A stretch of 64,000 nt of DNA from Microbacterium sp. 8M (GTDB taxonomy: Bacteria > Actinomycetota > Actinomycetes > Actinomycetales > Microbacteriaceae). The position numbers were made by a program, and so were the translations under genes. The DNA is taken from NCBI RefSeq assembly GCF_902506375.1, contig NZ_LR733284.1, positions 1,329,147-1,393,146 on the forward strand, read 5' to 3'. Below are positions 17,211 through 25,926 of this stretch, one piece after another (the first letter of the stretch is position 1; each line of letters opens with the position of its first letter). Below the pieces are notes generated by a model, which saw nothing but the letters and a program-made list of their open reading frames with translations, ran no database searches and had not been told where the DNA came from.

Positions 17211-17302
17211 GGTCGTTGAGCGAGGACGCGCGCAGCGCGACCGAGACGAAACGCGGTGCTCTCGTCGGCCGCGTTTCGTCTCGCTGCGCTCGCTCAACGG
17301 CC
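17211..17302. repeat. Large REP-like palindrome between two plus-strand genes
   Basis: The left arm (17211-17257) and right arm (about 17267-17302) are inverted copies of a unit containing GTTGAGCGAG and GAGACGAAACGCGG. The left arm carries about 12 extra bases in its middle. It is the longest member of the SERSETK-type repeat in this window and could fold into one long hairpin that ends transcription. Confidence 0.8.
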
Positions 17303-17334
17303 GTGAAGGCACACGGTCGGCGTAGCGTGGCCGT

Positions 17335-19107
17335 ATGAGCAATCGCCTCGCCGGCACCGGCAGTCCGTACCTGCGCGCGCACGCCGACAACCCCGTGGAC
17401 TGGTTCCCGTGGGGAGCGGAGGCGTTCGCGGAGGCGCAGCGCCGCGACGTGCCCGTGCTCATCTCGATCGGGTACTCGACGTGCCACTGGTGCCACGTGA
17501 TGGCACGGGAGTCGTTCCAGGATCCGGCGACCGCGGCCGACCTGAACCGCGGCTTCGTGGCGATCAAGGTCGATCGCGAGGAGCACCCCGAGGTGGATGC
17601 GGCGTATCTGGCCGCGGCGTCCGCGTTCACTGGCGACCTGGGCTGGCCGCTCACCGTGTTCGCGACGCCGACCGGCCGTGCCTTCCACGCCGGCACCTAC
17701 TTCCCGCCGACGCCGCGGGGCCAGCTGCCCGCGTTCCGCACCGTGCTCGCGGCCGTCCGCGAGGCGTGGACCGAGCGTCGCACCGAGGTGGAGGACCTCG
17801 CCGTCGCGGTCGCCGAAGCACTCACCCCGCCCACGGAGGGCGCCGCCTCGACCGCACTGCCGGACGAGACCGCGCTCGCCGCGGCGGCGCAGGAGATCGC
17901 CGCACGGGAGGACCGCCGGTACGGTGGCTTCGGCACGGCGCCGAAGTTCCCCGTCGCGACGACCCTGCGGTTCCTGCAGACGATGGGCCGCGGCGACGTG
18001 GTCGGGCGGGCGCTCGATGCGATGGCCGGCTCCGAGCTGCGCGACGAGGACGGCGGCTTCTTCCGGTACGCGACCCAGCAGGACTGGTCGGTGCCGCACT
18101 ACGAGCGCATGCTCATCGACAACGCGCAGCTGCTCGACGCCGCGCTCGACGCCGGCCGGGAGGACGTCGTGCGCGGTGCGGCGCGGTTCCTGCTCGGCGT
18201 GCTGCAGCGACCCGAGGGCGGCTTCGGCGCCGCGCAGGACTCGGAGTCGTGGATCGACGGGGCGCGCAGCGAGGGCGGCTACTACCGTCGCCCGCTGTCC
18301 GCACGGGAGGGGCTGCAGCCGCCGGCGGTCGACGGCAAGGTCATCACGGGCTGGAACGGTCTCGCGATCGCCGCTCTCGCGCGCGCCGGGGATGCGCTCG
18401 GCGAACCGTCGTGGATCGCCGCCGCCGTGCGGGCCGCCGACACCGTCCTCACCGTCAACCGCGACCCGGACGGGCGGCTGGTGCGCGCCTCGCTCGACGG
18501 GGAGGCATCGCAGGCCGTCCCCACGGACGCGGATCACGGGCTCCTCGCCGACGGGCTGTTCGCCCTCGCCCTGGCGACCGGCGATGCGGGCTGGGCGACG
18601 CGCGCCCTGGACGTGCTCGCGACCCCGGCCGAGGCGGATCCGGTGCTCGCGGGGTTCGCCATCCCCGGCGCAGTCGACGACGGCGACGGCGACCTTCCGT
18701 CCGGCGCCGCCGCGCTGGCCGCAGCCGAGCTCACCGCCTGGCGCCTCGGCGCCGGGGAGCAGCACCGCGAGCGCGCCGCCGCCCTCGTCGCCGCACGGGC
18801 GGCGCGCGCCCTGCAGCACCCGTTCGGGTACGGCGCCCTGCTGCGCGTGGCGGCGGGGCTCGTACGGCCTCCGCGCCAGATCGTCGCCGTGACGGCCGAC
18901 GCCCGCGGCCCGCTGGCGGAGGCGGCCCGGCGCGCCGATGCCGACGTCGCGGCCGTGCTCGCGCCGGCGCAGGTGCGGTCCTTCGCCGCCGCCGGCTTCA
19001 CCTTGTTCGAGGAGCGCGACGCCACCGTCGACGTGGTGCACGACTGCCGCGGCTTCGTGTGCCGGCTGCCTGTGTCGGATCCCGCCCTCGTGCCCGAAGC
19101 GCGCTGA
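17335..19107 (+). CDS. DUF255 thioredoxin-domain protein (YyaL/SPATA20-like)
   Basis: A protein of 590 residues. The N-terminal thioredoxin-like domain has [18 protein letters not shown] with a C-x2-C pair, and [16 protein letters not shown] sequence follows (here [12 protein letters not shown]). The rest is an alpha/alpha toroid resembling glycoside-binding enzymes. The family is widespread; its molecular function is not established. In Mycobacterium the homologue (Rv1084) sits beside the haemolysin III and Z-prenyl transferase genes, whose homologues are 40 kb away here. TAGCGT ends 6 nt before the ATG, which supports this start. Confidence 0.88.
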   Translation: MSNRLAGTGSPYLRAHADNPVDWFPWGAEAFAEAQRRDVPVLISIGYSTCHWCHVMARESFQDPATAADLNRGFVAIKVDREEHPEVDAAYLAAASAFTGDLGWPLTVFATPTGRAFHAGTYFPPTPRGQLPAFRTVLAAVREAWTERRTEVEDLAVAVAEALTPPTEGAASTALPDETALAAAAQEIAAREDRRYGGFGTAPKFPVATTLRFLQTMGRGDVVGRALDAMAGSELRDEDGGFFRYATQQDWSVPHYERMLIDNAQLLDAALDAGREDVVRGAARFLLGVLQRPEGGFGAAQDSESWIDGARSEGGYYRRPLSAREGLQPPAVDGKVITGWNGLAIAALARAGDALGEPSWIAAAVRAADTVLTVNRDPDGRLVRASLDGEASQAVPTDADHGLLADGLFALALATGDAGWATRALDVLATPAEADPVLAGFAIPGAVDDGDGDLPSGAAALAAAELTAWRLGAGEQHRERAAALVAARAARALQHPFGYGALLRVAAGLVRPPRQIVAVTADARGPLAEAARRADADVAAVLAPAQVRSFAAAGFTLFEERDATVDVVHDCRGFVCRLPVSDPALVPEAR

Positions 19108-19199
19108 GTCCGGAGTCATCGATCGCTGTACAGTCTGTTCAGCGGATCAGCGCAGACGCTCGGCAGACTGTGCGTCTTGCGCAGCCGATACTGAGCCGT

Positions 19200-19229
19200 T
19201 TGTCCAGCAGGCCGGACGGTGGATACAGT
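19200..19229 (+). promoter_or_regulatory. Sigma-70 type promoter of the aminotransferase-permease-Lrp unit
   Basis: TTGTCC (19200-19205), an 18-nt spacer and TACAGT (19224-19229) lie about 88 nt before the first start codon. Upstream CTGTACAG and other short dyads (19123-19140) may be Lrp-type sites. Confidence 0.5.
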
Positions 19230-19316
19230 GGCCGGACCCCGGCGACGTCGCCGCTGCGGCCCTGCCGTCCGACGTCGCACCCGGCCCGAACCCACCGCAG
19301 CAAGGACGCCCCGACG

Positions 19317-20462
19317 ATGACCCTCCCCGTCACTCCGGCCACGGCCACGCCCCCGACGAACCCGCGGCTGGACGCGGTGCCCGCCTACAAGCAGGGCCGC
19401 TCCGCTCCGGCGGGCGCCTCGAAGCTCTCCTCGAACGAGTCGCCGCACCCGCCGCTGCCGTCCGTGGTCTCGGCGATCTCCGACCGCCTCGGATCCATCC
19501 ACCGCTACCCGCAGATGGCGGCGCCCGAGATCATCGGCCGCCTCGCCGAGCGTTACGGCGTCGATCCGGATCTCGTGACGGTCGGCGCCGGATCCGTCGA
19601 GCTGGCATCGCAGCTCATCCACGCCGTGGCGGGCGAGGGCGACGAGGTCATGTTCGCCTGGCGCTCCTTCGAGGCCTACCCCTCCCTCGTGCGCATCGCG
19701 GGTGCGACCCCCGTCATGGTGCCGCTGGACGAGGAGCACCGTCACGACCTCGACGGGATGCTCGCGGCGATCACCGAGCGCACCCGGCTCGTCTTCGTGT
19801 GCAACCCCAACAATCCCACCGGCACCGTCGTGGGAGCGGCAGAGCTCGAGCGCTTCGTGGCGGCCGTGCCCCGCGACGTGCTCGTGGTGATCGATGAGGC
19901 GTACGTGCACTTCGACGGGTCGCCGTACTTCGCCGACGCGCCCGCCGCGACCGATCCGGAGCGCGGCGCGGGCCTGGAGCTGTTCCGCCGCTACCCGCAT
20001 GTGGCCGTGCTGCACACGTTCTCCAAGGCGTACGGTCTCGCAGGGCTCCGGATCGGCTATGCGATCGCCCCGGCGGCGATCGCCGACGCTCAGCGCAAGG
20101 TCGCCGTGCCGTTCGGCGTCACCGACCTGGCGCAGGCCGCCGCCGTCGCCTCGCTCGACGCCCAGGAGGAGCTCGCCGCCCGCATCGCCGAGGTGACCGC
20201 GCAGCGCGACCGCCTGCGCGACGTGCTCCTGGAGTCCGGCTGGCCCGCCGTGCCCTCGCAGGCGAACTTCGTGTGGGTGCCTGCCGGCGAGCGTGCCGCA
20301 GAGCTGGACCGCATCCTGCACGCGGGCGGCGTCGTGGCCCGCACCTTCCCGGGCGAGGGCGTGCGGATCTCCGCGGGCTCCGCCGAAGACACCCACCGCG
20401 TGGCCGCCGCCCTGGCCGCCGTGCACCCGACCGCTGCCGTTCGCGAGGAGGCGACCGCATGA
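19317..20462 (+). CDS. HisC-like aromatic/histidinol-phosphate aminotransferase
   Basis: A protein of 381 residues, class I/II PLP aminotransferase. KLSSNESPHPPLPSV is the family N-terminus, FVCNPNNPTGTVV the substrate loop, VVIDEAYVHF the cofactor aspartate, and HTFSKAYGLAGLRIGY contains the Schiff-base lysine. HisC homologues of this branch, when outside the his operon, often act on aromatic amino acids. Here the gene overlaps the permease start (ATGA at 20459-20462) and lies in one unit with an Lrp regulator, which suggests amino-acid uptake and transamination rather than histidine synthesis. Confidence 0.88.
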   Translation: MTLPVTPATATPPTNPRLDAVPAYKQGRSAPAGASKLSSNESPHPPLPSVVSAISDRLGSIHRYPQMAAPEIIGRLAERYGVDPDLVTVGAGSVELASQLIHAVAGEGDEVMFAWRSFEAYPSLVRIAGATPVMVPLDEEHRHDLDGMLAAITERTRLVFVCNPNNPTGTVVGAAELERFVAAVPRDVLVVIDEAYVHFDGSPYFADAPAATDPERGAGLELFRRYPHVAVLHTFSKAYGLAGLRIGYAIAPAAIADAQRKVAVPFGVTDLAQAAAVASLDAQEELAARIAEVTAQRDRLRDVLLESGWPAVPSQANFVWVPAGERAAELDRILHAGGVVARTFPGEGVRISAGSAEDTHRVAAALAAVHPTAAVREEATA

Positions 20463-21874
20463 CCATCGACGTGCCCCTGACCACGACCACCACGAAGGGC
20501 CTGCATCCGGGCCTGACCCGCCGGCAGATCTCGATGATGGGACTCGGCGGCGCGATCGGCGCCGGCCTGTTCGTCGGCTCGGGGCAGGCGATCGGCATCG
20601 CCGGACCCGCCGTGATCGTGTCCTACCTCGTCGCCGGCACCATCGTGGTGCTCGTCATGGCGATGCTCGCGGAGATGGTGGCCGCCAACCCGTCCTCGGG
20701 GGCGTTCAGCTCGTACGCGCAGAAGGCGATGGGACGCAGCGTCGGCAGCGCGGTCGGGTGGCTGTACTGGATCCAGCTCGTCGTCGTGATCGCCGCCGAA
20801 GCGACCGGTGCCGCCGGCATCGTCGCTCACCGCTTCCCTGGCGTTCCGGAATGGGCCTGGGTGCTGCTCTTCGTGCTGGCGCTCACGGTCGTGAACCTGC
20901 TGGGCGTGCGCAACTACGGACGGTTCGAGTTCTGGTTCGCCGCGATCAAGGTGGCCGCGATCATCGCGTTCCTCGTCGTGGGCGTGCTCGCGATCGTCGG
21001 CCTCATCCCCGGCACGCCGGCCACGGGCGTCGGCAACCTGGTCGACCACGGCGGCTTCGCGCCCACCGGCATCGCCGGGATCGCGGGCGCCCTGCTCATC
21101 GTCGTGTTCGCCTTCGGCGGCACCGAGGTGGTAGCGATCGCGGCCGCGGAGTCGGACGACCCGTCGCGCAACATCAGCCGGATCGTGCGCCAGGTCATGG
21201 TGCGGATCCTGGTGTTCTACGTCGGATCCATCTTCGTCATCGTCGCCGTGCTGCCGTGGAACTCGAAGGAGGTGCTGGCGGGGCCCTTCTCGGCGGTCCT
21301 GGACACCCTGAAGGTCCCCGGTGTGGGGCTGGTCATGGACCTCATCGTCATCGTGGCGCTGCTGTCCGCCATGAACGCCAACATCTACGGCGCTTCGCGC
21401 ATGGCCTTCTCGCTGGGCGAGCGCGGCCTCGCTCCGCTCGCGCTCACCCGCACCAGCCCAGCCGGTGTTCCGCGGGTCGCCGTGCTGAGCTCGGTCGCCT
21501 TCGGCTTCGTCACGGTGGTCCTCAACTGGATCTGGCCCGAGCAGGTGCTTCCGGCGCTGCTGAACGTGGTCGGCTCCACGCTGCTCATCATGTGGACGGC
21601 GACCGCGCTCGCGCAGGTCATCCTCCGTCGCCGCGCCGACGCGGCCGGCACGCCCCTGCCGATGCGCATGTGGGGCTTCCCCTGGCTGTCGATCGTGACC
21701 CTGGTGCTGCTCGGCGCGATCATCGTGCTCACGATGCTCGATGCCGGGGCGCGCACCCAGCTGCTCCTCACGATCGGGCTCACGGCGGTGCTGCTGGTCG
21801 TGGCGCGCCTGACCCGGGGGATCTCCCGGCCCGGCGTGCTCAAGGATCCTCAGGACGAGCTGTTCCGGGGCTGA
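20459..21874 (+). CDS. Amino acid permease (APC superfamily)
   Basis: A protein of 471 residues with about 12 hydrophobic segments. The N-terminus RRQISMMGLGGAIGAGLFVGSG is the conserved first helix of the GABA/aromatic/basic amino acid transporter group, and FAFGGTEVVAIAAAESDDP is the segment after helix 5. It imports an amino acid across the cytoplasmic membrane by ion coupling. It is translationally coupled to the aminotransferase in front (4-bp overlap) and followed by the Lrp gene after 2 nt. The substrate is presumably the one sensed by that regulator. Confidence 0.9.
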   Translation: MTIDVPLTTTTTKGLHPGLTRRQISMMGLGGAIGAGLFVGSGQAIGIAGPAVIVSYLVAGTIVVLVMAMLAEMVAANPSSGAFSSYAQKAMGRSVGSAVGWLYWIQLVVVIAAEATGAAGIVAHRFPGVPEWAWVLLFVLALTVVNLLGVRNYGRFEFWFAAIKVAAIIAFLVVGVLAIVGLIPGTPATGVGNLVDHGGFAPTGIAGIAGALLIVVFAFGGTEVVAIAAAESDDPSRNISRIVRQVMVRILVFYVGSIFVIVAVLPWNSKEVLAGPFSAVLDTLKVPGVGLVMDLIVIVALLSAMNANIYGASRMAFSLGERGLAPLALTRTSPAGVPRVAVLSSVAFGFVTVVLNWIWPEQVLPALLNVVGSTLLIMWTATALAQVILRRRADAAGTPLPMRMWGFPWLSIVTLVLLGAIIVLTMLDAGARTQLLLTIGLTAVLLVVARLTRGISRPGVLKDPQDELFRG

Positions 21875-21876
21875 CG

Positions 21877-22350
21877 ATGCGCATCGATGCCCTCGACGCG
21901 GCCCTCATCCGGCTGCTCACCGACTCGCCGCAGCTGCCCGTGCTGGAATGCGCGCGGCGGCTCGGCGTGGCGCGCGGCACCGTCACGAGCCGGCTCGCGC
22001 GGCTGCACGACAACGGCGTGATCGAGGGCATCGTGCCGCGCATCGACCCGCGCGGCTTCGGCTTCGCGCTCACCGCCTTCTGCCAGGTGGAGATCGACCA
22101 GAAGGTCGGGCACGACGATGTGGCGGACGCGCTGGCCTCGGCGATCCCGGAGATCGTGGACATGTACACGGTCACCGGGGCCAGCGACATGCAGCTGCGC
22201 CTCGTCGCGCACAGCGCCGAGCAGCTGCAGGAGGTGCTGGACCGCATCGCACTGGTTCCCGGCGTCGCGCGCACCGCCAGCTCGATCGCGATGCGCACGC
22301 ACCTGAACGGCCGCATGCTGCCGCTCGTGGAGCACGCGGCGCGGGGCTGA
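21877..22350 (+). CDS. Lrp/AsnC family transcriptional regulator
   Basis: A protein of 157 residues. The N-terminal helix-turn-helix reads LECARRLGVARGTVTSRLARL, followed by IEGIVPRIDPRGFG and a RAM/AsnC ligand domain (DMYTVTGASDMQLRLVA). These proteins bind amino acids and usually control neighbouring uptake and catabolic genes and themselves. It is the last gene of the aminotransferase-permease unit, which supports local control. It ends convergent to corA with a 32-bp gap and no clear terminator. Confidence 0.9.
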   Translation: MRIDALDAALIRLLTDSPQLPVLECARRLGVARGTVTSRLARLHDNGVIEGIVPRIDPRGFGFALTAFCQVEIDQKVGHDDVADALASAIPEIVDMYTVTGASDMQLRLVAHSAEQLQEVLDRIALVPGVARTASSIAMRTHLNGRMLPLVEHAARG

Positions 22351-22382
22351 GGCTCGCGGGCAGAGGCTGCGCCGAGGCGCGT

Positions 22383-23345
22383 CTACTCGTCGTTCCCGGT
22401 CCAGCCCTTGTGGCGGAACCACCACCACATCAGCCCGGCCGACAGCGCCATCGATCCGAGCCCGAGCAGGAAGAACGACCACGGCCCCGTGAAGACGTGG
22501 CTGACGGCGAAGTCGAAGTTCATGCCGAAGAACCCGGTGAGGAAGCTCAACGGCAGGAAGATCGAGGCGATGATCGCCAGCTGCTTCGAGGTCTCGCCCT
22601 GCCGGTTCGCGACCGTGGACAGATACAGATCCGTGCACCCGGCGACCATCTCGTGGTACCCGTCCAGCTCGTCCGTGATCCGGATGAGGTGGTCGTAGAT
22701 GTCGCGGAAGTAGTCGTGGCTGTCGGCCTCGAGCCCGGCCAGATCCGTGATGACCTCGGCCTGACGGGCGAACAGGTCGCGCATCGGCACGACCGCCCGG
22801 CGCAGCTTCAGCAGCAGCCGCTTCAGGCGGAACGTCTCCTGCAGCTCGTGCCGCCCCGCGCCGGCGACGATGGCGTCCTCGAGGTCGTTGATCTCCTCAT
22901 CGAGATCCGCGAGCACGGGGAAGTAGCTGTCCACGATCACGTCGATGATCTTGTACACGTAGTAGCGCTCGGTCTTCGGGGCCGTCGAGCGCTCCAGCAG
23001 GGTGCGCACCTGACGCAGATCCTGGAAGCGCTCCCCGTGCACCGTCACGATGAACTCGCCGCTGAGGTGGCAGTGCACCTCCTCCAGCGGGTGGTCGTTC
23101 TCGTCCTCGGGGTGCATCTCCACCGCGGCCTGCAGCACGAGCAGCGCCCCGTCGCCGTAGACGTCGAGCTTGGGCCGCTGACCCATCCGCTGGGTGTCCT
23201 CGATGGAGAGAGGATGCCAGCCGAGCAGCGTGCCGAGCCGCTGCACCTCATCCGCGGAAGGCGAGACCAGGTCGAGCCAGAAGAACTCCTCCTGGGCGCG
23301 CAGCTGCGCGATCAGCGGCTCGTCGATGCTGTCCAGGATGCGCAT
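22383..23345 (-). CDS. corA: CorA family magnesium/divalent cation transporter
   Basis: A protein of 320 residues. The large N-terminal cytoplasmic funnel (EEFFWLDLVSPSADEV) is followed by two C-terminal transmembrane helices. The signature GMN is present in SFLTGFFGMNFDF at the end of the first helix. It moves Mg2+ (or Co2+/Ni2+) inward as a pentamer. The start is 1 nt past the stop of the mannosyltransferase gene, so the two are probably co-transcribed, although no functional link is obvious. Confidence 0.93.
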   Translation of the reverse strand: MRILDSIDEPLIAQLRAQEEFFWLDLVSPSADEVQRLGTLLGWHPLSIEDTQRMGQRPKLDVYGDGALLVLQAAVEMHPEDENDHPLEEVHCHLSGEFIVTVHGERFQDLRQVRTLLERSTAPKTERYYVYKIIDVIVDSYFPVLADLDEEINDLEDAIVAGAGRHELQETFRLKRLLLKLRRAVVPMRDLFARQAEVITDLAGLEADSHDYFRDIYDHLIRITDELDGYHEMVAGCTDLYLSTVANRQGETSKQLAIIASIFLPLSFLTGFFGMNFDFAVSHVFTGPWSFFLLGLGSMALSAGLMWWWFRHKGWTGNDE

Positions 23346-23346
23346 G

Positions 23347-24918
23347 TCAGATCCAGGTGATCATCCAGTTGTGGGCCTGCCAGAACCACCACGGCACCGG
23401 CAGGCCGATCCAGAGCGGGTAGAAGAACGCGCTGACGAGCACGATCAGCACCACGATCACCACGACGGTGCGCTGACCGGCCTGGCGCCGGTGCCGCGGG
23501 GCGCTGCGGGGGCCGGCGATGTCGCGCAGTGCGAGCACGAGCGCGAGGATCAGGAACGGCGCCATCACCACCGTGTAGAACTGGAAGATCGTGCGCTCCG
23601 GGAACGCCAGCCACGGCAGGTAGGTGGCCGCGAGCCCGACGAGGGGAACGGCGTAGCTCCACGGCATGGGGGAGCGGAGGACGAGCCCGCGCACGAACCG
23701 CACCAGGAGGTACACCGACGCCGCGACGCCCAGGTACCAGATCAGCGGGTTCGGGATCGACGTGATCGTGCCGATGCAGTGGTCGGTGCCGAAGCACGGT
23801 GTGTCCTGGCCGCCGACCCAGAACGCCGTCGGGCGGATCAGCAGCGGCCACTGCCAGGCCGGGCTCGCGTACGGATGCGACGAGGTCAACCCGACGTGGA
23901 ACGCCAGGATGTCGGAGTGGTACTTGAACCACGAGGTGAGGACGTTCCCCGTCGCGTGGCGATCGTAGCCGCCGGAGGTGAGGAACCACCCGCTCCACGA
24001 CGCGAGGTAGACGGCAGCGGCTGCCGGCACGAGCAGCAGGAAGCTCGCCGGCCCCTGGCGGAGCACGGCGTCGGCCGGCCACAGCGCGACGCCCGCCCGG
24101 CGGCGGGCCAGGGCGTCGGTGACCACGAGGTAGATTCCGGCGGCGGCCAGCACGTAGGCGCCCGACCACTTCACGCTCGTCGCGGCGCCGAGCGCGAGCC
24201 CGGCCAGCACGACCCAGGGGCGCCCCCAGAAGACGCGACCCCAGAGCGTCGGCGCGTCGTCGCGCTCGTGCGAGGTGCGATCCTGGAGGCGCGGCATCAT
24301 CCGCTGTCGGTCGTACACCAGGAACAGGATCCCCAGCACGACGAAGAACGTCAGGATCCCGTCCAGCAGGCCGATCCGGCTGAGCACGATTCCGAGGCCG
24401 TCCACGGCCAGGAGCAGGCCGGCCAGGGTGGCCGCCACGATCGAGCGGGTCAGCGCCTTGGCGAGCAGGTACAGGACGAGCACGGTGAGCGTGCCGATGA
24501 TCGCCGTGGAGATGCGCCAGCCGAAGCTGGATCCGGGACCGAAGGCGGCGATGCCGAGGGCGATCAGCCATTTGCCGAGCGGCGGATGCACCACGAACGA
24601 CCCGGCCGTCTGCAGGGCGCCGGTGTCGCCCTTCGCGAACAGGTCGTTCGCCTTGTCGCCCCAGGTGGCCTCATAGCCGTGCACCCACAGCGACCAGGCG
24701 TCCTTGACGTAATAGGTCTCGTCGAACACGATCGCGTGCGGATGCGCGAGGCCGGCGATGCGCAGCACGGCGGCGAGCAGCGTGACCAGTGCCGGCGCGA
24801 GCCAGGAGATCAATCGCAGTCGTGCCGGGTCGGCGTGCCAGGCGTCGCGCAGCCGCTCCCAGGCCGTGGGGCGGTCGTCGTGCCGGCCGTCGAGGGCCGG
24901 CAGCAGAGGCGCGGTCAC
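23347..24918 (-). CDS. Dolichyl-phosphate-mannose--protein mannosyltransferase (PMT)
   Basis: A protein of 523 residues with about 10 transmembrane helices. The first loop carries the GT39 acidic motif in AIVFDETYYVKDAWSLW, and VHPPLGKWLIALG is conserved in the family. It transfers mannose from polyprenyl-phosphate-mannose to Ser/Thr of exported proteins. The GTG start at 24918 lies 23 nt from the RsmI start on the other strand; TAGGCT on the minus strand (about 24925-24930) is its probable -10. In Mycobacterium the PMT gene is also divergent from rsmI. Confidence 0.92.
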   Translation of the reverse strand: MTAPLLPALDGRHDDRPTAWERLRDAWHADPARLRLISWLAPALVTLLAAVLRIAGLAHPHAIVFDETYYVKDAWSLWVHGYEATWGDKANDLFAKGDTGALQTAGSFVVHPPLGKWLIALGIAAFGPGSSFGWRISTAIIGTLTVLVLYLLAKALTRSIVAATLAGLLLAVDGLGIVLSRIGLLDGILTFFVVLGILFLVYDRQRMMPRLQDRTSHERDDAPTLWGRVFWGRPWVVLAGLALGAATSVKWSGAYVLAAAGIYLVVTDALARRRAGVALWPADAVLRQGPASFLLLVPAAAAVYLASWSGWFLTSGGYDRHATGNVLTSWFKYHSDILAFHVGLTSSHPYASPAWQWPLLIRPTAFWVGGQDTPCFGTDHCIGTITSIPNPLIWYLGVAASVYLLVRFVRGLVLRSPMPWSYAVPLVGLAATYLPWLAFPERTIFQFYTVVMAPFLILALVLALRDIAGPRSAPRHRRQAGQRTVVVIVVLIVLVSAFFYPLWIGLPVPWWFWQAHNWMITWI

Positions 24919-24941
24919 CCGCTCAGCCTATGCTGGGGCGG
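24919..24941. promoter_or_regulatory. Overlapping divergent -10 boxes of the PMT and rsmI genes
   Basis: TATGCT (plus strand, 24929-24934) ends 7 nt before GTG 24942, and TAGGCT (minus strand, about 24925-24930) ends 6 nt before GTG 24918. The boxes physically overlap, so the two promoters should exclude each other. Confidence 0.55.
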
Positions 24942-25757
24942 GTGATCATCCTCGCGGCCACTCCGATCGGGAACCTGGGCGACGCGTCCCGCCGCCTCGT
25001 GGAGGTGCTGGAGAACGCGACGGTCATCGCCGCGGAGGACACCCGCACCACGCAGCGGCTGTTGCAGGCGCTCGGCATCGCGAACCGGCCGCGGTTGATC
25101 GCGCTGCACGACCACAACGAGAAGGCCAAGGCTGCCGAGCTCGCCGAGCTCGCCGCGGACGAGGACATCGTGGTGCTCAGCGACGCCGGCATGCCGACCG
25201 TCAGCGATCCCGGATACGGGCTCGTCGCCGCGGCCGCCGAACGCGGCGTGACGGTCACGGCGATCCCGGGACCGAGCGCCGTCGTCACGGCACTCGCCGT
25301 GTCGGGCCTGCCCACCGACCGCTTCACGTTCGAGGGCTTCCTGCCGCGCAAGCCCGGGGAGCGGCGCTCAGCGCTGGCCGCGCTCGCGGTCGAGCCGCGC
25401 ACGATGGTGTTCTTCGAGTCGCCGTCCCGCCTTGCGGCGACCCTGGGCGACATGGCGGCGGCGTTCGGCGACGACCGGCGCGTGGCGGTGTGCCGCGAAC
25501 TGACGAAGCTCTACGAGGAGGTGCGCCGCGGCGGCGCCGCCGAACTCGCCGCCTGGGCGGCGGAGGGCGTGAAGGGCGAGATCGTGGTGGTCGTCTCCGG
25601 CGCCGAGCCGCGGGCCGTGTCGCCGGCGGACGCCCTGGCCCAGGTGCAGGCGCTCGTCGCGTCGGGCGTGCGGCTCAAGGACGCCTGCGCCGAGGTCGCC
25701 GCCGCCACCGGGCTCGGCTCCCGCGACCTGTACCAGGCGGCGCTCGCCGCGCGCTGA
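24942..25757 (+). CDS. rsmI: 16S rRNA (cytidine(1402)-2'-O)-methyltransferase RsmI
   Basis: A protein of about 271 residues, tetrapyrrole-methylase fold. ATPIGNLGDASRR is the signature start, then EDTRTTQRLL, LSDAGMPTVSDPGY and the SAM-binding PGPSAVVTALAVSGL. It 2'-O-methylates C1402 of 16S rRNA in the decoding centre. The GTG at 24942 is preferred to the ATG at 24930 because TATGCT lies at the leaderless distance from it and the family begins with a hydrophobic strand (VIILAATP). Confidence 0.92.
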   Translation: MIILAATPIGNLGDASRRLVEVLENATVIAAEDTRTTQRLLQALGIANRPRLIALHDHNEKAKAAELAELAADEDIVVLSDAGMPTVSDPGYGLVAAAAERGVTVTAIPGPSAVVTALAVSGLPTDRFTFEGFLPRKPGERRSALAALAVEPRTMVFFESPSRLAATLGDMAAAFGDDRRVAVCRELTKLYEEVRRGGAAELAAWAAEGVKGEIVVVVSGAEPRAVSPADALAQVQALVASGVRLKDACAEVAAATGLGSRDLYQAALAAR

Positions 25758-25768
25758 GCAGCGCCCCC

Positions 25769-25806
25769 GAGGGACGATCGAACGATTGAGGGACGGATCG
25801 AATGTC
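25769..25806. repeat. 19-bp imperfect tandem doublet after rsmI
   Basis: Two adjacent 19-bp units begin GAGGGACG and share ATCGAA with one-base shifts. They lie in the 170-bp spacer before the HNH gene, whose last 70 bp are unusually AT-rich for this genome. Confidence 0.55.
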
Positions 25807-25926
25807 GCGCCCGCGCGGAGCGGGACGCAGGCAACGGCTTCGCAGATCCGTCCGCTTTTGTAGATAAGTTCGATGAATAGGTGCAAAAGGTGTTGCCAGT
25901 TTCGTCTTTGTGATCTAAGATGAGTC

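Noticed and set aside
24930..24941. ATG 24930 as the rsmI start
   Set aside because: It overlaps the probable -10 box; the GTG at 24942 has the correct leaderless spacing.
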